A stretch of DNA of 22,541 nucleotides from a virus. The notes under the pieces were generated by a model. That model did no database searches, was not told the origin of the DNA, and saw nothing but the letters and a program-made list of their open reading frames with translations. The translations under genes were made by a program, and so were the position numbers. The stretch is from positions 1 to 22,541 of IMG/VR virus record IMGVR_UViG_3300017956_001655; one strand, 5' to 3'. This document shows, in pieces, positions 1 to 6,452 of this stretch. Each line of letters starts with the position of its first letter. Position 1 is the first letter of the stretch.

Positions 1-50
1 CTTAGTAGAAGATTATTGCCCCAAAGTGCGACATTAGTATAGAAATGCAT
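1..50 (-). CDS. 43: DNA polymerase gp43, N-terminal fragment (gene continues outside window)
   Basis: Only the first 16 codons plus two bases are present; they read MHFYTNVALWGNNLLL. This resembles the N-terminus of T4-type family B replicative DNA polymerases (T4 gp43 begins MKEFYISIETVGNN, and cyanophage versions carry a similar FYTNVAKWGN-type start). Position supports it: in T4 the transcription order is 45-44-62-regA-43, and here the same genes run in the same order towards this end. The ATG at 50-48 lies about 22 nt below the predicted start of the consensus sigma70 promoter at 79-107, with only a weak ribosome site. No catalytic motif is visible in so short a piece, so the call rests on the N-terminal match and synteny. 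Confidence 0.85.
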   Translation of the reverse strand, partial: MHFYTNVALWGNNLLL

Positions 51-78
51 AATATAGTATTCTCAGTGTTAGGTATCA

Positions 79-107
79 AGTATAACTTATTCATATCGTT
101 TTGTCAA
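79..107 (-). promoter_or_regulatory. sigma70-type promoter for gp43
   Basis: On the minus strand there is a perfect -35 box TTGACA (107-102), a 17-bp spacer and a -10 box TATACT (84-79). The predicted start near position 72 gives gp43 a leader of about 22 nt. It sits between the stop of the 83-aa gene and gp43, so the polymerase can be transcribed separately from the clamp/clamp-loader operon. The TTGACAAAAC stretch also occurs in the promoters at 5350-5378 and 6983-7011. Confidence 0.8.
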
Positions 108-113
108 GCGTTT

Positions 114-365
114 TTATACATCAAGTTCTCTTTGTGACTCGATTAAAAATTCAGCATCTGCATCTGATGGATAGTTTGCGATTAGAGTTTCTAACTTATC
201 AGTTGCATCTGCAAGTTTTACCATTTCAGAATCTACAGCACCTACTAAATCTGGATGCTCACCAATACCAGCAGGATTATCTATGTATGCTTGAATATTT
301 GCCTTAGCAGAAGCAATCTCATATTCATACTTCATTGCTAATGCGTTGATTATTTTATTTGACAT
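114..365 (-). CDS. Small helical protein of unknown function (83 aa)
   Basis: I cannot assign a function. The product MSNKIINALAMKYEYEIASA... is 83 residues, acidic, without cysteine, signal peptide or membrane segment. It looks mainly alpha-helical: two helices flank a loop at residues 33-42 (NPAGIGEHPD), the second reading EMVKLADATDKLETLI. A start 12 bases further upstream is possible, but GGAG lies six bases before the ATG at 365, so I chose 365. The gene follows the RimK fusion by 26 bp and precedes the gp43 promoter, closing the regA-iscU-rimK run. I have an uncertain memory of similar small proteins in T4-like marine phages near gp43. Confidence 0.75.
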   Translation of the reverse strand: MSNKIINALAMKYEYEIASAKANIQAYIDNPAGIGEHPDLVGAVDSEMVKLADATDKLETLIANYPSDADAEFLIESQRELDV

Positions 366-391
366 TTGTATCTCCATTTTTCATTAAGTTA

Positions 392-1807
392 TTATCTCGG
401 TTTCCTGTAGTCCTCATCATTTGAATCTCCTCTTTCTATGTAACTAGAAAGAGCAAATTTCCTGTCGGGATTTACTGCAACCTTAAATCTGGTGAGCAAT
501 TCCCTATTAATTAAAAATGTACTTTTAGAATCTCTTGTTGTTAATCCTATTGGTACATCTTTGTAAAGAGTGTTGTTAAATTTTATATCTACTAATACTA
601 TTGGTCTTTCATCTATCTGGTCTACATGAACAGGTTTAGATATATCAACAATATTGCTAGTAAATTTTTTACCATCTCTTTCCCATTTAGCAGTCTTACC
701 TTTTATTTCTAATTTGTCTACATGAAACATGGATGCTTTAGTTCCATTACCTGTATCAAACTTAGCACGATATGGTCCAAGACCTACTATTTCTATTCTT
801 TCTACATATCCAGCAGTTTGTGTAGAACCCACAAATCTATTTTTTGCTTTTCCAACATGGTCTAATATTTTTTCAATCAATCTTTCGTGAGACATACTTT
901 GACCATCACCATTTCCAAAGTTAGAACCAATTCCAGGAGATCCATTACATTCTAAAATATATGCTTTTCCATTTACAATTGTGTGGTCTACACCAACCAT
1001 ATATGCGCCTGTAGAACGATATGCTTTTAGTATTAATTCTTTTTCATCATCAGAAAGTATGTAAGGAAATGTTTCTGCTCCTCTATGCCTGTTAGAACGA
1101 AAATCATCTTTTGGTTTTACTCTTTTTGTAGAAGCAATAATTACACCATCTATTACAATAGTTCTAACATCAAATTGAATTTCTAAAAATTCTTGTATCA
1201 ATAAGTCTGCATTAAACTTCCATAATGATTGTATCACAGATATCATACTTTTGTAATCATTTACAATTGATACACCAATACCTTGTGTGCCTTTAATGGT
1301 TTTTATAATTATAGGAAACTTGCTACCTATTCTTTTATGTGCATCTTTTACAGATTCTTCATTGTTAATAATAGATGTTCTGGGTGTCTGTATTCCATTT
1401 TGATTAAATGTAATATAGGTTGACATTTTATTATCACAAGTCATCATACCATCACGATTGTTAATCATAAATGCACCTGCTTTTTCAAAAGTAGAAAGTA
1501 ATGCAAGTCCTATTTCATTATCTAAAACTCCAGCACGAACAAATACAACTGTTTTATTTACCTCAAAATCTACTTTATTACCTTCTTTATCTAATACAGT
1601 TATTAAACCTTTCTCTACATCATTTGTGTTTATCCATGCATTTTTAGTATTAATGATATGGCAAGGTATTTTATTTTTGTCTGCATATTTCTTTATTTGG
1701 TTAGAAACAATTTCTTTTTCTTTAGATGACACTTTCGTTAAGATGGCAATTTGAATATCACCATCATTCACATTTTCTTCTGCGATAAATGATTGAAAGT
1801 TTTTCAT
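392..1807 (-). CDS. RimK-like ATP-grasp ligase fused to a retropepsin-like (RimB/Zn_protease family) domain
   Basis: Two domains are visible in 471 residues. Residues about 16-315 match RimK, the ATP-dependent ligase that adds glutamate to the C-terminus of ribosomal protein S6 in bacteria: the glycine-rich loop GTQGIGV (173-179), DFRSNRHRG (235-243) and the Mg-binding ECNGSPG (286-292) closely parallel E. coli RimK. Residues about 334-455 resemble the 'ATP-dependent zinc protease' family (PF05618), a retropepsin-like fold often encoded beside rimK; the aspartic signature DTG is at 351-353 and a conserved TTRD...LINRELL block at 423-438. The start overlaps the iscU stop as ATGA. A ligase and a peptidase in one chain could add and trim the same peptide tag; the substrate is unknown. 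The acidic C-terminal tail (ERGDSNDEDYRKPR) matches neither domain. Confidence 0.88.
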   Translation of the reverse strand: MKNFQSFIAEENVNDGDIQIAILTKVSSKEKEIVSNQIKKYADKNKIPCHIINTKNAWINTNDVEKGLITVLDKEGNKVDFEVNKTVVFVRAGVLDNEIGLALLSTFEKAGAFMINNRDGMMTCDNKMSTYITFNQNGIQTPRTSIINNEESVKDAHKRIGSKFPIIIKTIKGTQGIGVSIVNDYKSMISVIQSLWKFNADLLIQEFLEIQFDVRTIVIDGVIIASTKRVKPKDDFRSNRHRGAETFPYILSDDEKELILKAYRSTGAYMVGVDHTIVNGKAYILECNGSPGIGSNFGNGDGQSMSHERLIEKILDHVGKAKNRFVGSTQTAGYVERIEIVGLGPYRAKFDTGNGTKASMFHVDKLEIKGKTAKWERDGKKFTSNIVDISKPVHVDQIDERPIVLVDIKFNNTLYKDVPIGLTTRDSKSTFLINRELLTRFKVAVNPDRKFALSSYIERGDSNDEDYRKPR

Positions 1808-2187
1808 AATTTATTTTTCATTAAGTAGTTATCTATTGCACTCTGTATAGCATCTTCTGCTAAAACAGAACAATGTATTTTTACAGGTGGTAATGCTAAT
1901 TCTTCTGCGATATCTGCGTTTTTAATCTCACTTGCTTCGTTGAGACTCTTCCCTTTAACCCACTGTGTGAGCAAACTAGAACTAGCGATAGCACTGCCAC
2001 AACCATAAGTTTTGAATTTAGCGTCTTCAATTATTCCGTCGTCATTAACTTTAATTTGTAATCTCATAACATCACCACAAGCAGGAGCACCGACCATGCC
2101 AGTGCCTACAGATTTATCATTGTCATCAAATGAACCAACATTTCTTGGATTCTCATAATGATCTAAAACTTTATCTGAGTATGCCAC
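1804..2187 (-). CDS. iscU: IscU, iron-sulfur cluster assembly scaffold
   Basis: The 127-residue product is a full-length scaffold on which the cysteine desulfurase IscS builds Fe-S clusters before transfer to apoproteins. It is strikingly like E. coli IscU over its whole length. All ligands fall at the E. coli numbering: Cys37 and Asp39 in APACGD, Cys63 in YGCGSA, His105 and Cys106 in KIHC. The LPPVK loop (99-103) recognised by the chaperone HscA is intact, so the protein could plug into a host HscA/HscB/IscS system. The start is a GTG directly after the regA stop and the 3' end overlaps the RimK fusion by 4 bp, so the gene is embedded in the phage replication operon. The close likeness suggests acquisition from a bacterium; the donor is unknown. 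Confidence 0.95.
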   Translation of the reverse strand: MAYSDKVLDHYENPRNVGSFDDNDKSVGTGMVGAPACGDVMRLQIKVNDDGIIEDAKFKTYGCGSAIASSSLLTQWVKGKSLNEASEIKNADIAEELALPPVKIHCSVLAEDAIQSAIDNYLMKNKL

Positions 2188-2604
2188 TTATCCGATTGCC
2201 TGTTTCTTTTTGTTACCGATGTTATATTTTGTTTCTAAAGTCCATTCATCTTTTTCTTTGAATGAAATAACTTTAATTTGACTTAATGGTGCGATTGGTT
2301 CTGGATTATCTTTCATTGTAATCAATCCCCAGTCACCGAGAAGTTTCACGATTGTGTTTCTTCTTGCGATATCATTCTCAGTCAAGTTTGTGTCTTTGCC
2401 ATCTAGAGCAAAAAGTTCTTTAAAGTGTACTATGAAATATCTTCCTTGTTTGTGTAAGATATGACACGACTGATACAACTTTCTTTCCTTACGAGAAGCA
2501 ACACCAATACGAGAAAGAGTTTCTCTAACTTTTAAAAAGTCATCTGGTTCTTTTAATGCAACCTCGAACATTTGCTCTTGTGACCATGTGTAATTATCTT
2601 CCAT
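2188..2604 (-). CDS. regA: RegA translational repressor
   Basis: T4 RegA binds the start regions of early phage mRNAs (for example 44 and 45) and blocks their translation. Residues from about 11 onward match T4 RegA nearly end to end: FEVALKEPDDFLKVRETLSR, LYQSCHILHKQGRYFIVHFKE, DWGLI, VISFKEKDEW and KYNIGN. I take the ATG at 2604, preceded by AAAGGTGG, giving 138 aa; a GTG at 2613 and an internal ATG (MFEVAL, the T4-equivalent start) are alternatives. The N-terminus is therefore up to about ten residues longer than in T4, and a short lysine-rich tail (KKKQAIG) follows YNIGN. It overlaps gp62 by 11 bp, in T4 order 62-regA. Confidence 0.95.
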   Translation of the reverse strand: MEDNYTWSQEQMFEVALKEPDDFLKVRETLSRIGVASRKERKLYQSCHILHKQGRYFIVHFKELFALDGKDTNLTENDIARRNTIVKLLGDWGLITMKDNPEPIAPLSQIKVISFKEKDEWTLETKYNIGNKKKQAIG

Positions 2605-2989
2605 GTTTGCCACCTTTATTCAATCTATTTTTAATAGAGTTTAATTGTTCATCATTTAGCATATTAAGAGCAGACTTTGCCTTTTCATTACTATATCCAT
2701 AATACTCTTTAACATACTCTAGATCTTTTAGTTTACTCGCTTTCATCCACGCACTGTATCTTTTGCGAGTTCTCAAGGTATTTAGTAAAAAATCAAACTG
2801 AAGTTTGTTATCTAGATGATGAAATCTATTCATCTCGTTTACAAGATGTATAGTATCATTAAAAGGTGCAAGACACTTATTCACAATAAATGCTGGATAC
2901 TTCTTTTCCCACATGGGATCATCGCTATCCATTAATTTTTCTTTGTTATAATTTATCGCATTAAGATATTCTTTTAGTTCGTAACTCAT
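2594..2989 (-). CDS. 62: Clamp loader small subunit gp62
   Basis: gp62 joins gp44 to form the 4:1 clamp loader that places the gp45 ring on DNA. This family is poorly conserved, so the call rests on position directly between gp44 and regA and on partial similarity: FDFLLNTLRTRKRYSAWMK resembles the T4 segment FNYLMAAVPRGKRYGKWAK. The frame is open 36 bases further upstream, but the ATG at 2989 overlaps the gp44 stop as ATGA and has a GAGG six bases upstream inside gp44, so I use it (131 aa, shorter than the 187 aa of T4). Coupling to gp44 fits a fixed-ratio complex. Confidence 0.88.
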   Translation of the reverse strand: MSYELKEYLNAINYNKEKLMDSDDPMWEKKYPAFIVNKCLAPFNDTIHLVNEMNRFHHLDNKLQFDFLLNTLRTRKRYSAWMKASKLKDLEYVKEYYGYSNEKAKSALNMLNDEQLNSIKNRLNKGGKHGR

Positions 2990-3915
2990 TTGAACCTCAC
3001 TTGTGCCATTATTTCTGTAAGACACGCAAGTAGATTAATCTCTTGGTCAGCAACGAAGGCAGACTTATAAGAATAATCAGCAATAATAACCACTGCGTGT
3101 GGTATAGTTGCTGGTTCAATTTTTTCATATAAAGAATCGTAAATTTTACGATAGATTCTAACAGGATCATTATCTAAATTATCAACAATCCACTTTCTAA
3201 CATTAGTAAACTCTTGTGCTTTCATTGCCGACATCAAGTCATTAATGTTAGTATCAGCAATTAGAATACCTGCATCAATTTGACCAGATGCTGAATATCT
3301 TTGTAACTCATTTAGCACTCTTCTCCAATCAGGGAAATGTTTGTTAAGTAATTCAGCAACAACTTTAGTGTCAAACTTAATGTTCTCTTGTTTAAGAATA
3401 TTCTGTACTCTAACAAAGAATTCTTTTGCTAGTTGTGGTTTTTCTTCTTTAGGTATAATGAAGTCAACCACACTACATCTTGAATGTAGAGGATCTATCA
3501 AACGATTCTTGTAATTACATGTTAGAATAAATCCACAGTTTTTATGAAACTCTTCCATAAACCCACGCAGAGCAGGTTGAGTAGATTGTGCGTTTAAATA
3601 ATCTGCCTCATCAAGTATGATATATTTACGACCACCTTCAAGTGATACAGTAGACGCAAAGTTCTTAATCTTAGTTCGGAGAACATCAATACCTGACTCC
3701 TCCGAACCATTTATCATCATTGATGTGACACCCATCTGATCTAGCATTGCTTTGGCAATTGTAGTTTTACCTACACCTGGACCACCTGCTAAGATGAGAT
3801 TGGGTACATGATTATCGTCAACAAACTGTTGAAATGTTTTCTTTAGTTCTTTTGGTAAAATGCAGTCTTCAATTTTAGTTGGTCGATACTGCTCGACCCA
3901 CAAATATTTTTCCAT
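2986..3915 (-). CDS. 44: Clamp loader ATPase gp44
   Basis: This is the AAA+ ATPase subunit of the sliding clamp loader, 309 aa (T4 gp44 is 319). Visible motifs in order: YRP near the N-terminus (10-12), Walker A GGPGVGKTT (44-52), Walker B LDEAD (101-105) and the arginine-finger motif SRC (145-147), all typical of clamp loader ATPases. The C-terminal third is the helical oligomerisation region. It follows gp45 by 26 bp with AGGA before its ATG, and its stop overlaps gp62. A TTGACA sequence in the gap upstream has no acceptable -10 box. Confidence 0.97.
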   Translation of the reverse strand: MEKYLWVEQYRPTKIEDCILPKELKKTFQQFVDDNHVPNLILAGGPGVGKTTIAKAMLDQMGVTSMMINGSEESGIDVLRTKIKNFASTVSLEGGRKYIILDEADYLNAQSTQPALRGFMEEFHKNCGFILTCNYKNRLIDPLHSRCSVVDFIIPKEEKPQLAKEFFVRVQNILKQENIKFDTKVVAELLNKHFPDWRRVLNELQRYSASGQIDAGILIADTNINDLMSAMKAQEFTNVRKWIVDNLDNDPVRIYRKIYDSLYEKIEPATIPHAVVIIADYSYKSAFVADQEINLLACLTEIMAQVRFK

Positions 3916-3941
3916 AATATAATCCTAAGTAGTTTGTCAAT

Positions 3942-4616
3942 TTAACCTTCGTATTTTGACTCTGTTTCAAGAGCAATCCAGTATTCAACTGAACCATTCT
4001 TGCTACTTAGATGACTGATATTTTTAGATGAGATTTCAACATCATAGTTACCTTCCATTAACTTCATGTTTTCTACTTTAAAGTAGAAATCAAATGTACC
4101 AGAACCAGATGTTTCTATATCTAATGAATAGGTATTTGCTGTATCATTCTTTTTATCTTTTACTTCTAAAGCAGATGTACCAGAAGCATTACTTAATACT
4201 AAATCAGGTGCACCTATTACATTTGCTGCTCTTTGTAGTTTACTTAGAGCATCACCTTTAAGTTCAAATGTCACTTCAGAACTTGGCATTGTAATAGTTT
4301 TACTTGGTGAAGTTACAACAGAAGAATCAGAATAAAAATACTTTAAAGAATTCTTAGGACTATTTTCTTCACTGATTGTAATATGGTTATCTGAAAAGTC
4401 AAGTATTGGACTTGAGAATAAAGATAAAGAAGCAAGAAATTCATTTAGATCATAAATTGCTACTTCCTTTGGAAAGGTTTCTTCTACATCTGCCTTTGCT
4501 ACGATATTCTTCATAGCAGACATTGTGAGTAGACTGTTACCTTCTTTAATCATTAAGTTCTGATTGATAGAAGCAAAATTCTTCAGTACAGAAATGGTTT
4601 TATCACTTAGTTTCAT
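3942..4616 (-). CDS. 45: Sliding clamp gp45
   Basis: gp45 forms the trimeric ring that tethers DNA polymerase and, in T4, also activates late transcription through gp55 and gp33. The 224-residue product aligns with T4 gp45 (228 aa) from the first residue: MKLSDKTISVLKNFASIN, VAIYDLNEFLASLSL, and near the C-terminus NMKLMEGNYDVEISSK and YWIALE. It lies between the oxygenase-like gene (13 bp gap) and gp44. No rpbA, which follows 45 in T4, is present. GAGG stands about ten bases before the ATG. Confidence 0.97.
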   Translation of the reverse strand: MKLSDKTISVLKNFASINQNLMIKEGNSLLTMSAMKNIVAKADVEETFPKEVAIYDLNEFLASLSLFSSPILDFSDNHITISEENSPKNSLKYFYSDSSVVTSPSKTITMPSSEVTFELKGDALSKLQRAANVIGAPDLVLSNASGTSALEVKDKKNDTANTYSLDIETSGSGTFDFYFKVENMKLMEGNYDVEISSKNISHLSSKNGSVEYWIALETESKYEG

Positions 4617-4629
4617 TTTATAATTTACC

Positions 4630-5337
4630 TCAATAGTTGATTGTATAATTTACTTTTGCAGATAATGTTCTGCGTTCACCTTTACCCCAAAAACAATATG
4701 TTTCTCTTTCTACCCATGAAGGATAGATAATCATTGTTCCAACTTCTGGTTTAACAAGTTCGAAGTTTGATGGTCTTTGTTTATCTAAATTAGATTTAAC
4801 ATCAGACCATATTAGTTTGTCATACGGAATGTGTATAGAATCGTTAGGACACTCCAAGTATAACTGAAATTGTAATGCGTTTTGTATTGCTGGTAGAGTA
4901 TCTGTTTCGCCCTCTTTGTTTGTGATTATGTTCATTGACATAACATCAACTGAACAGCTATTACCAGTTGCTCGCTTTATGTATTCTTTAGAAAGTGTTA
5001 CAAAAATAAGTTTTAATGATTGCATGGCTTCTTCAGTCAAACCATTTTCATTTATTTCTTCTACGACTTCTAATGGGAACTCAACACGCATTACTTCAAA
5101 TGCTGTTACCTTTCTCATTGCGATCTTAAGACCACTAGGATTTTCTTTTTCTTCTTCTTTCATAATATCTTTTGTATCAATAGGATTAAACATTTCATTA
5201 TAATCTTCAATTGTAAATGGTTTATCTGGATCTCTTTCTGCTTCTTTAATAACTACAGACTCAGAACCCTCTTCAGATAATTTGTGTTTGTCGATACTTA
5301 ATCGAGAATGGTCTTTACTTTCACCTACAATTTTCAT
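4630..5337 (-). CDS. 2OG-Fe(II) oxygenase-like protein with apparently lost metal ligands
   Basis: The 235-residue product looks like a relative of the 2OG-Fe(II) oxygenase at 13009-13587. The segment from GET (143-145) aligns without gaps to GETHAPHTH of that protein, followed by a similar beta strand (FQLYLEC against GVYYVVAS), and PSWVERETY (206-214) aligns to PSWLQHWVP, ending in a strand with a possible 2OG-binding arginine (R222/R223). However the two iron-binding histidines of HTH are replaced here by P149 and I151, and the distal histidine by R211 or a neighbour. This suggests a non-catalytic homologue, or a different active site. The first 70 residues are acidic and unmatched. The gene has its own consensus sigma70 promoter. 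Assignment to the fold is moderate; loss of activity is inferred. Confidence 0.65.
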   Translation of the reverse strand: MKIVGESKDHSRLSIDKHKLSEEGSESVVIKEAERDPDKPFTIEDYNEMFNPIDTKDIMKEEEKENPSGLKIAMRKVTAFEVMRVEFPLEVVEEINENGLTEEAMQSLKLIFVTLSKEYIKRATGNSCSVDVMSMNIITNKEGETDTLPAIQNALQFQLYLECPNDSIHIPYDKLIWSDVKSNLDKQRPSNFELVKPEVGTMIIYPSWVERETYCFWGKGERRTLSAKVNYTINY

Positions 5338-5349
5338 AATGTACCTCGT

Positions 5350-5378
5350 ATTATATAATAGTGAGGGAGTTTTGTCAA
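5350..5378 (-). promoter_or_regulatory. Perfect sigma70 consensus promoter for the oxygenase-like gene and gp45 operon
   Basis: Minus strand TTGACA (5378-5373), 17-bp spacer, TATAAT (5355-5350): exact consensus in both boxes. The predicted start is near 5343, only about six bases from the ATG at 5337, so part of the GAGG ribosome site may lie at the very 5' end of the RNA. It would serve the oxygenase-like gene and, by readthrough, gp45, gp44, gp62 and regA. The -35 box is enclosed in an inverted repeat. Confidence 0.85.
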
Positions 5379-5387
5379 CCCCCTCAC
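5361..5387 (-). repeat. Inverted repeat enclosing the -35 box
   Basis: Minus-strand GTGAGGG (5387-5381) pairs with CCCTCAC (5367-5361); two more pairs including one G-U bring the stem to 9 bp around a 9-base loop. The arms flank TTGACA and half the spacer. It could be an operator, or an RNA hairpin ending the hsp20 transcript 11 bases after its stop codon; a U-run typical of intrinsic terminators is missing. Confidence 0.65.
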
Positions 5388-5397
5388 CAAATTTATT

Positions 5398-5823
5398 TTA
5401 CTTAATTTCAATTGATCTAGGTTTTTTCTCTTCAGGAATAATCCTTTCAAGAGATACCTTCAACAATCCATCTTTTAACTCAGCACCTTGTACCACTACA
5501 TCCTCAGCAAGACTGAAGACTCTGGTAAATGACCTTTTAGCAATACCTTTGTGTACTACTTTTTCTTCATGTGCCATCTTTTCATCTTCTGATGTTTCAG
5601 GTGTGATAGACTTAATTGTCAAAGTATTTTCTTTTACCTCAACTTCAATGTCATCTTTTGAATACCCTGCCAACGCAACTTCAACATCGTGAGTGTACTC
5701 ACCTGTTTTGATTATGTTGTATGGTGGATAGTTTGGAACACGATGTTCCATAAGTCTTTCAAAGTGATCAAAAATATCATCATAACCAATAGTGAATGGT
5801 TTTAATTGACTGAATGTAGTCAT
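5398..5823 (-). CDS. Hsp20 / alpha-crystallin small heat shock protein
   Basis: An ATP-independent chaperone that holds unfolding proteins. The 141 residues show the IbpA-like layout: a short N-terminal region (MTTFSQLKPFTIGYDDIFDHFERL), an alpha-crystallin domain (about 36-132) with VEVALAGYSKDDIEVEVKENTLTI and the conserved GLLKVSLER, and a C-terminal IEI (IxI anchor) in RSIEIK. Hsp20 genes are widespread in T4-like cyanophages. An AAGGAG site precedes the ATG. Upstream stand a T4-type late promoter and a stem-loop, so the gene is probably expressed late and may assist virion assembly rather than early stress protection; that role is inferred. Confidence 0.96.
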   Translation of the reverse strand: MTTFSQLKPFTIGYDDIFDHFERLMEHRVPNYPPYNIIKTGEYTHDVEVALAGYSKDDIEVEVKENTLTIKSITPETSEDEKMAHEEKVVHKGIAKRSFTRVFSLAEDVVVQGAELKDGLLKVSLERIIPEEKKPRSIEIK

Positions 5824-5856
5824 AGTTTTCTCCTTATATTAAGCAAGTTAAAATTA

Positions 5857-5877
5857 GTGAACCCTTTCGGCATTCAC
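5857..5877 (-). promoter_or_regulatory. Stem-loop at the 5' end of the predicted late hsp20 mRNA
   Basis: Minus strand: GTGAA (5877-5873) pairs with TTCAC (5861-5857); the stem continues as a U-G pair, a bulged G and two G-C pairs closed by a GAAA tetraloop. The predicted start of the late promoter falls at about 5877, the base of this stem, so the hsp20 RNA would begin with the hairpin. 5' hairpins often stabilise mRNA. It could also end transcripts from peroxiredoxin, but no U-run follows. Confidence 0.6.
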
Positions 5878-5882
5878 ACCAC

Positions 5883-5890
5883 TATTTATA
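5883..5890 (-). promoter_or_regulatory. T4-type late promoter for hsp20
   Basis: Exact late octamer TATAAATA on the minus strand, 59 bp upstream of the hsp20 ATG and just downstream of the peroxiredoxin stop. In T4 this element is read by RNA polymerase carrying gp55, with gp45 as activator; both are encoded in this window. Confidence 0.8.
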
Positions 5891-5894
5891 ACAA

Positions 5895-6452
5895 TTAGAC
5901 TGCAACTTGAATTCTATCCATTAAATAATTTAACATATTTTCTGGTGAAGTTTCACCATACGGATCTTCAGAATAATTGTCAGACTTGTTTGGTTCAACA
6001 AAAAGTTTTTCTACTTTACCATTATCTACAACAGCAGAGTATCTCCAACTTCTTTCACCAAAACCAAGATTATTCTTTGCGACATTCATACCCATCTTTG
6101 TAGTAAATTCGCAGTTGCCATCAGGTATAACTTTTACATTCTTAATACCTAAATCTTCTGCCCATGCGTTCATTACGAAAGCATCATTAACTGATACTAC
6201 ATAAATCTCATCAATACCATTTGCTTTGAAGGTATCATAGTTTTCTTCAAATCCAGGAAGTTGATAAGTTGAACAAGTTGGTGTAAATGCTCCAGGAAGC
6301 GAGAACATAACAACCCTCTTATTCGCAAATAAATCTTCTGTTGTTTTAGTTACAAACTTACCACCGATTGGACAACTTCCATTTTCTGGTCGTTCATCAC
6401 CTACCCTATATTGAAATTGAACTTCAGGTAACATATCATTTTCTTTAATCAT
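5895..6452 (-). CDS. Peroxiredoxin of the Prx5/PrxII type
   Basis: A thiol peroxidase that reduces hydrogen peroxide or organic hydroperoxides with a thiol donor. The 185-residue product has the Prx5 signature PGAFTPTC (53-60) with the peroxidatic Cys60, followed by STYQLPGFEE, and the conserved arginine in a GERSWRYSAVVDNG segment typical of this class. Further cysteines are Cys27 and Cys114; which, if any, resolves the disulfide is not clear, and a glutaredoxin partner is not encoded nearby. The ATG overlaps the deformylase stop by 4 bp, with AGGAT upstream, so both are one transcription and translation unit. No signal peptide, so cytoplasmic. Protection of infected cells from peroxide is inferred. 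Confidence 0.94.
   Translation of the reverse strand: MIKENDMLPEVQFQYRVGDERPENGSCPIGGKFVTKTTEDLFANKRVVMFSLPGAFTPTCSTYQLPGFEENYDTFKANGIDEIYVVSVNDAFVMNAWAEDLGIKNVKVIPDGNCEFTTKMGMNVAKNNLGFGERSWRYSAVVDNGKVEKLFVEPNKSDNYSEDPYGETSPENMLNYLMDRIQVAV

Noticed and set aside
101-307. Plus-strand open frame of 68 codons at the left end
   Set aside because: It is the complement of the 83-aa gene, has leucine/histidine-rich composition without a ribosome site, and would be the only plus-strand gene.
366-377. Upstream ATG (MEIQ) for the 83-aa protein
   Set aside because: Its codons contain the GGAG that serves the ATG at 365, and it has no ribosome site of its own.
3912-3940. TTGACA on the minus strand just before gp44, as a possible promoter
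   Set aside because: At 17 or 18 bp the -10 would be TTATGG or TATGGA, overlapping the gp44 start codon; RNA would begin inside the gene.
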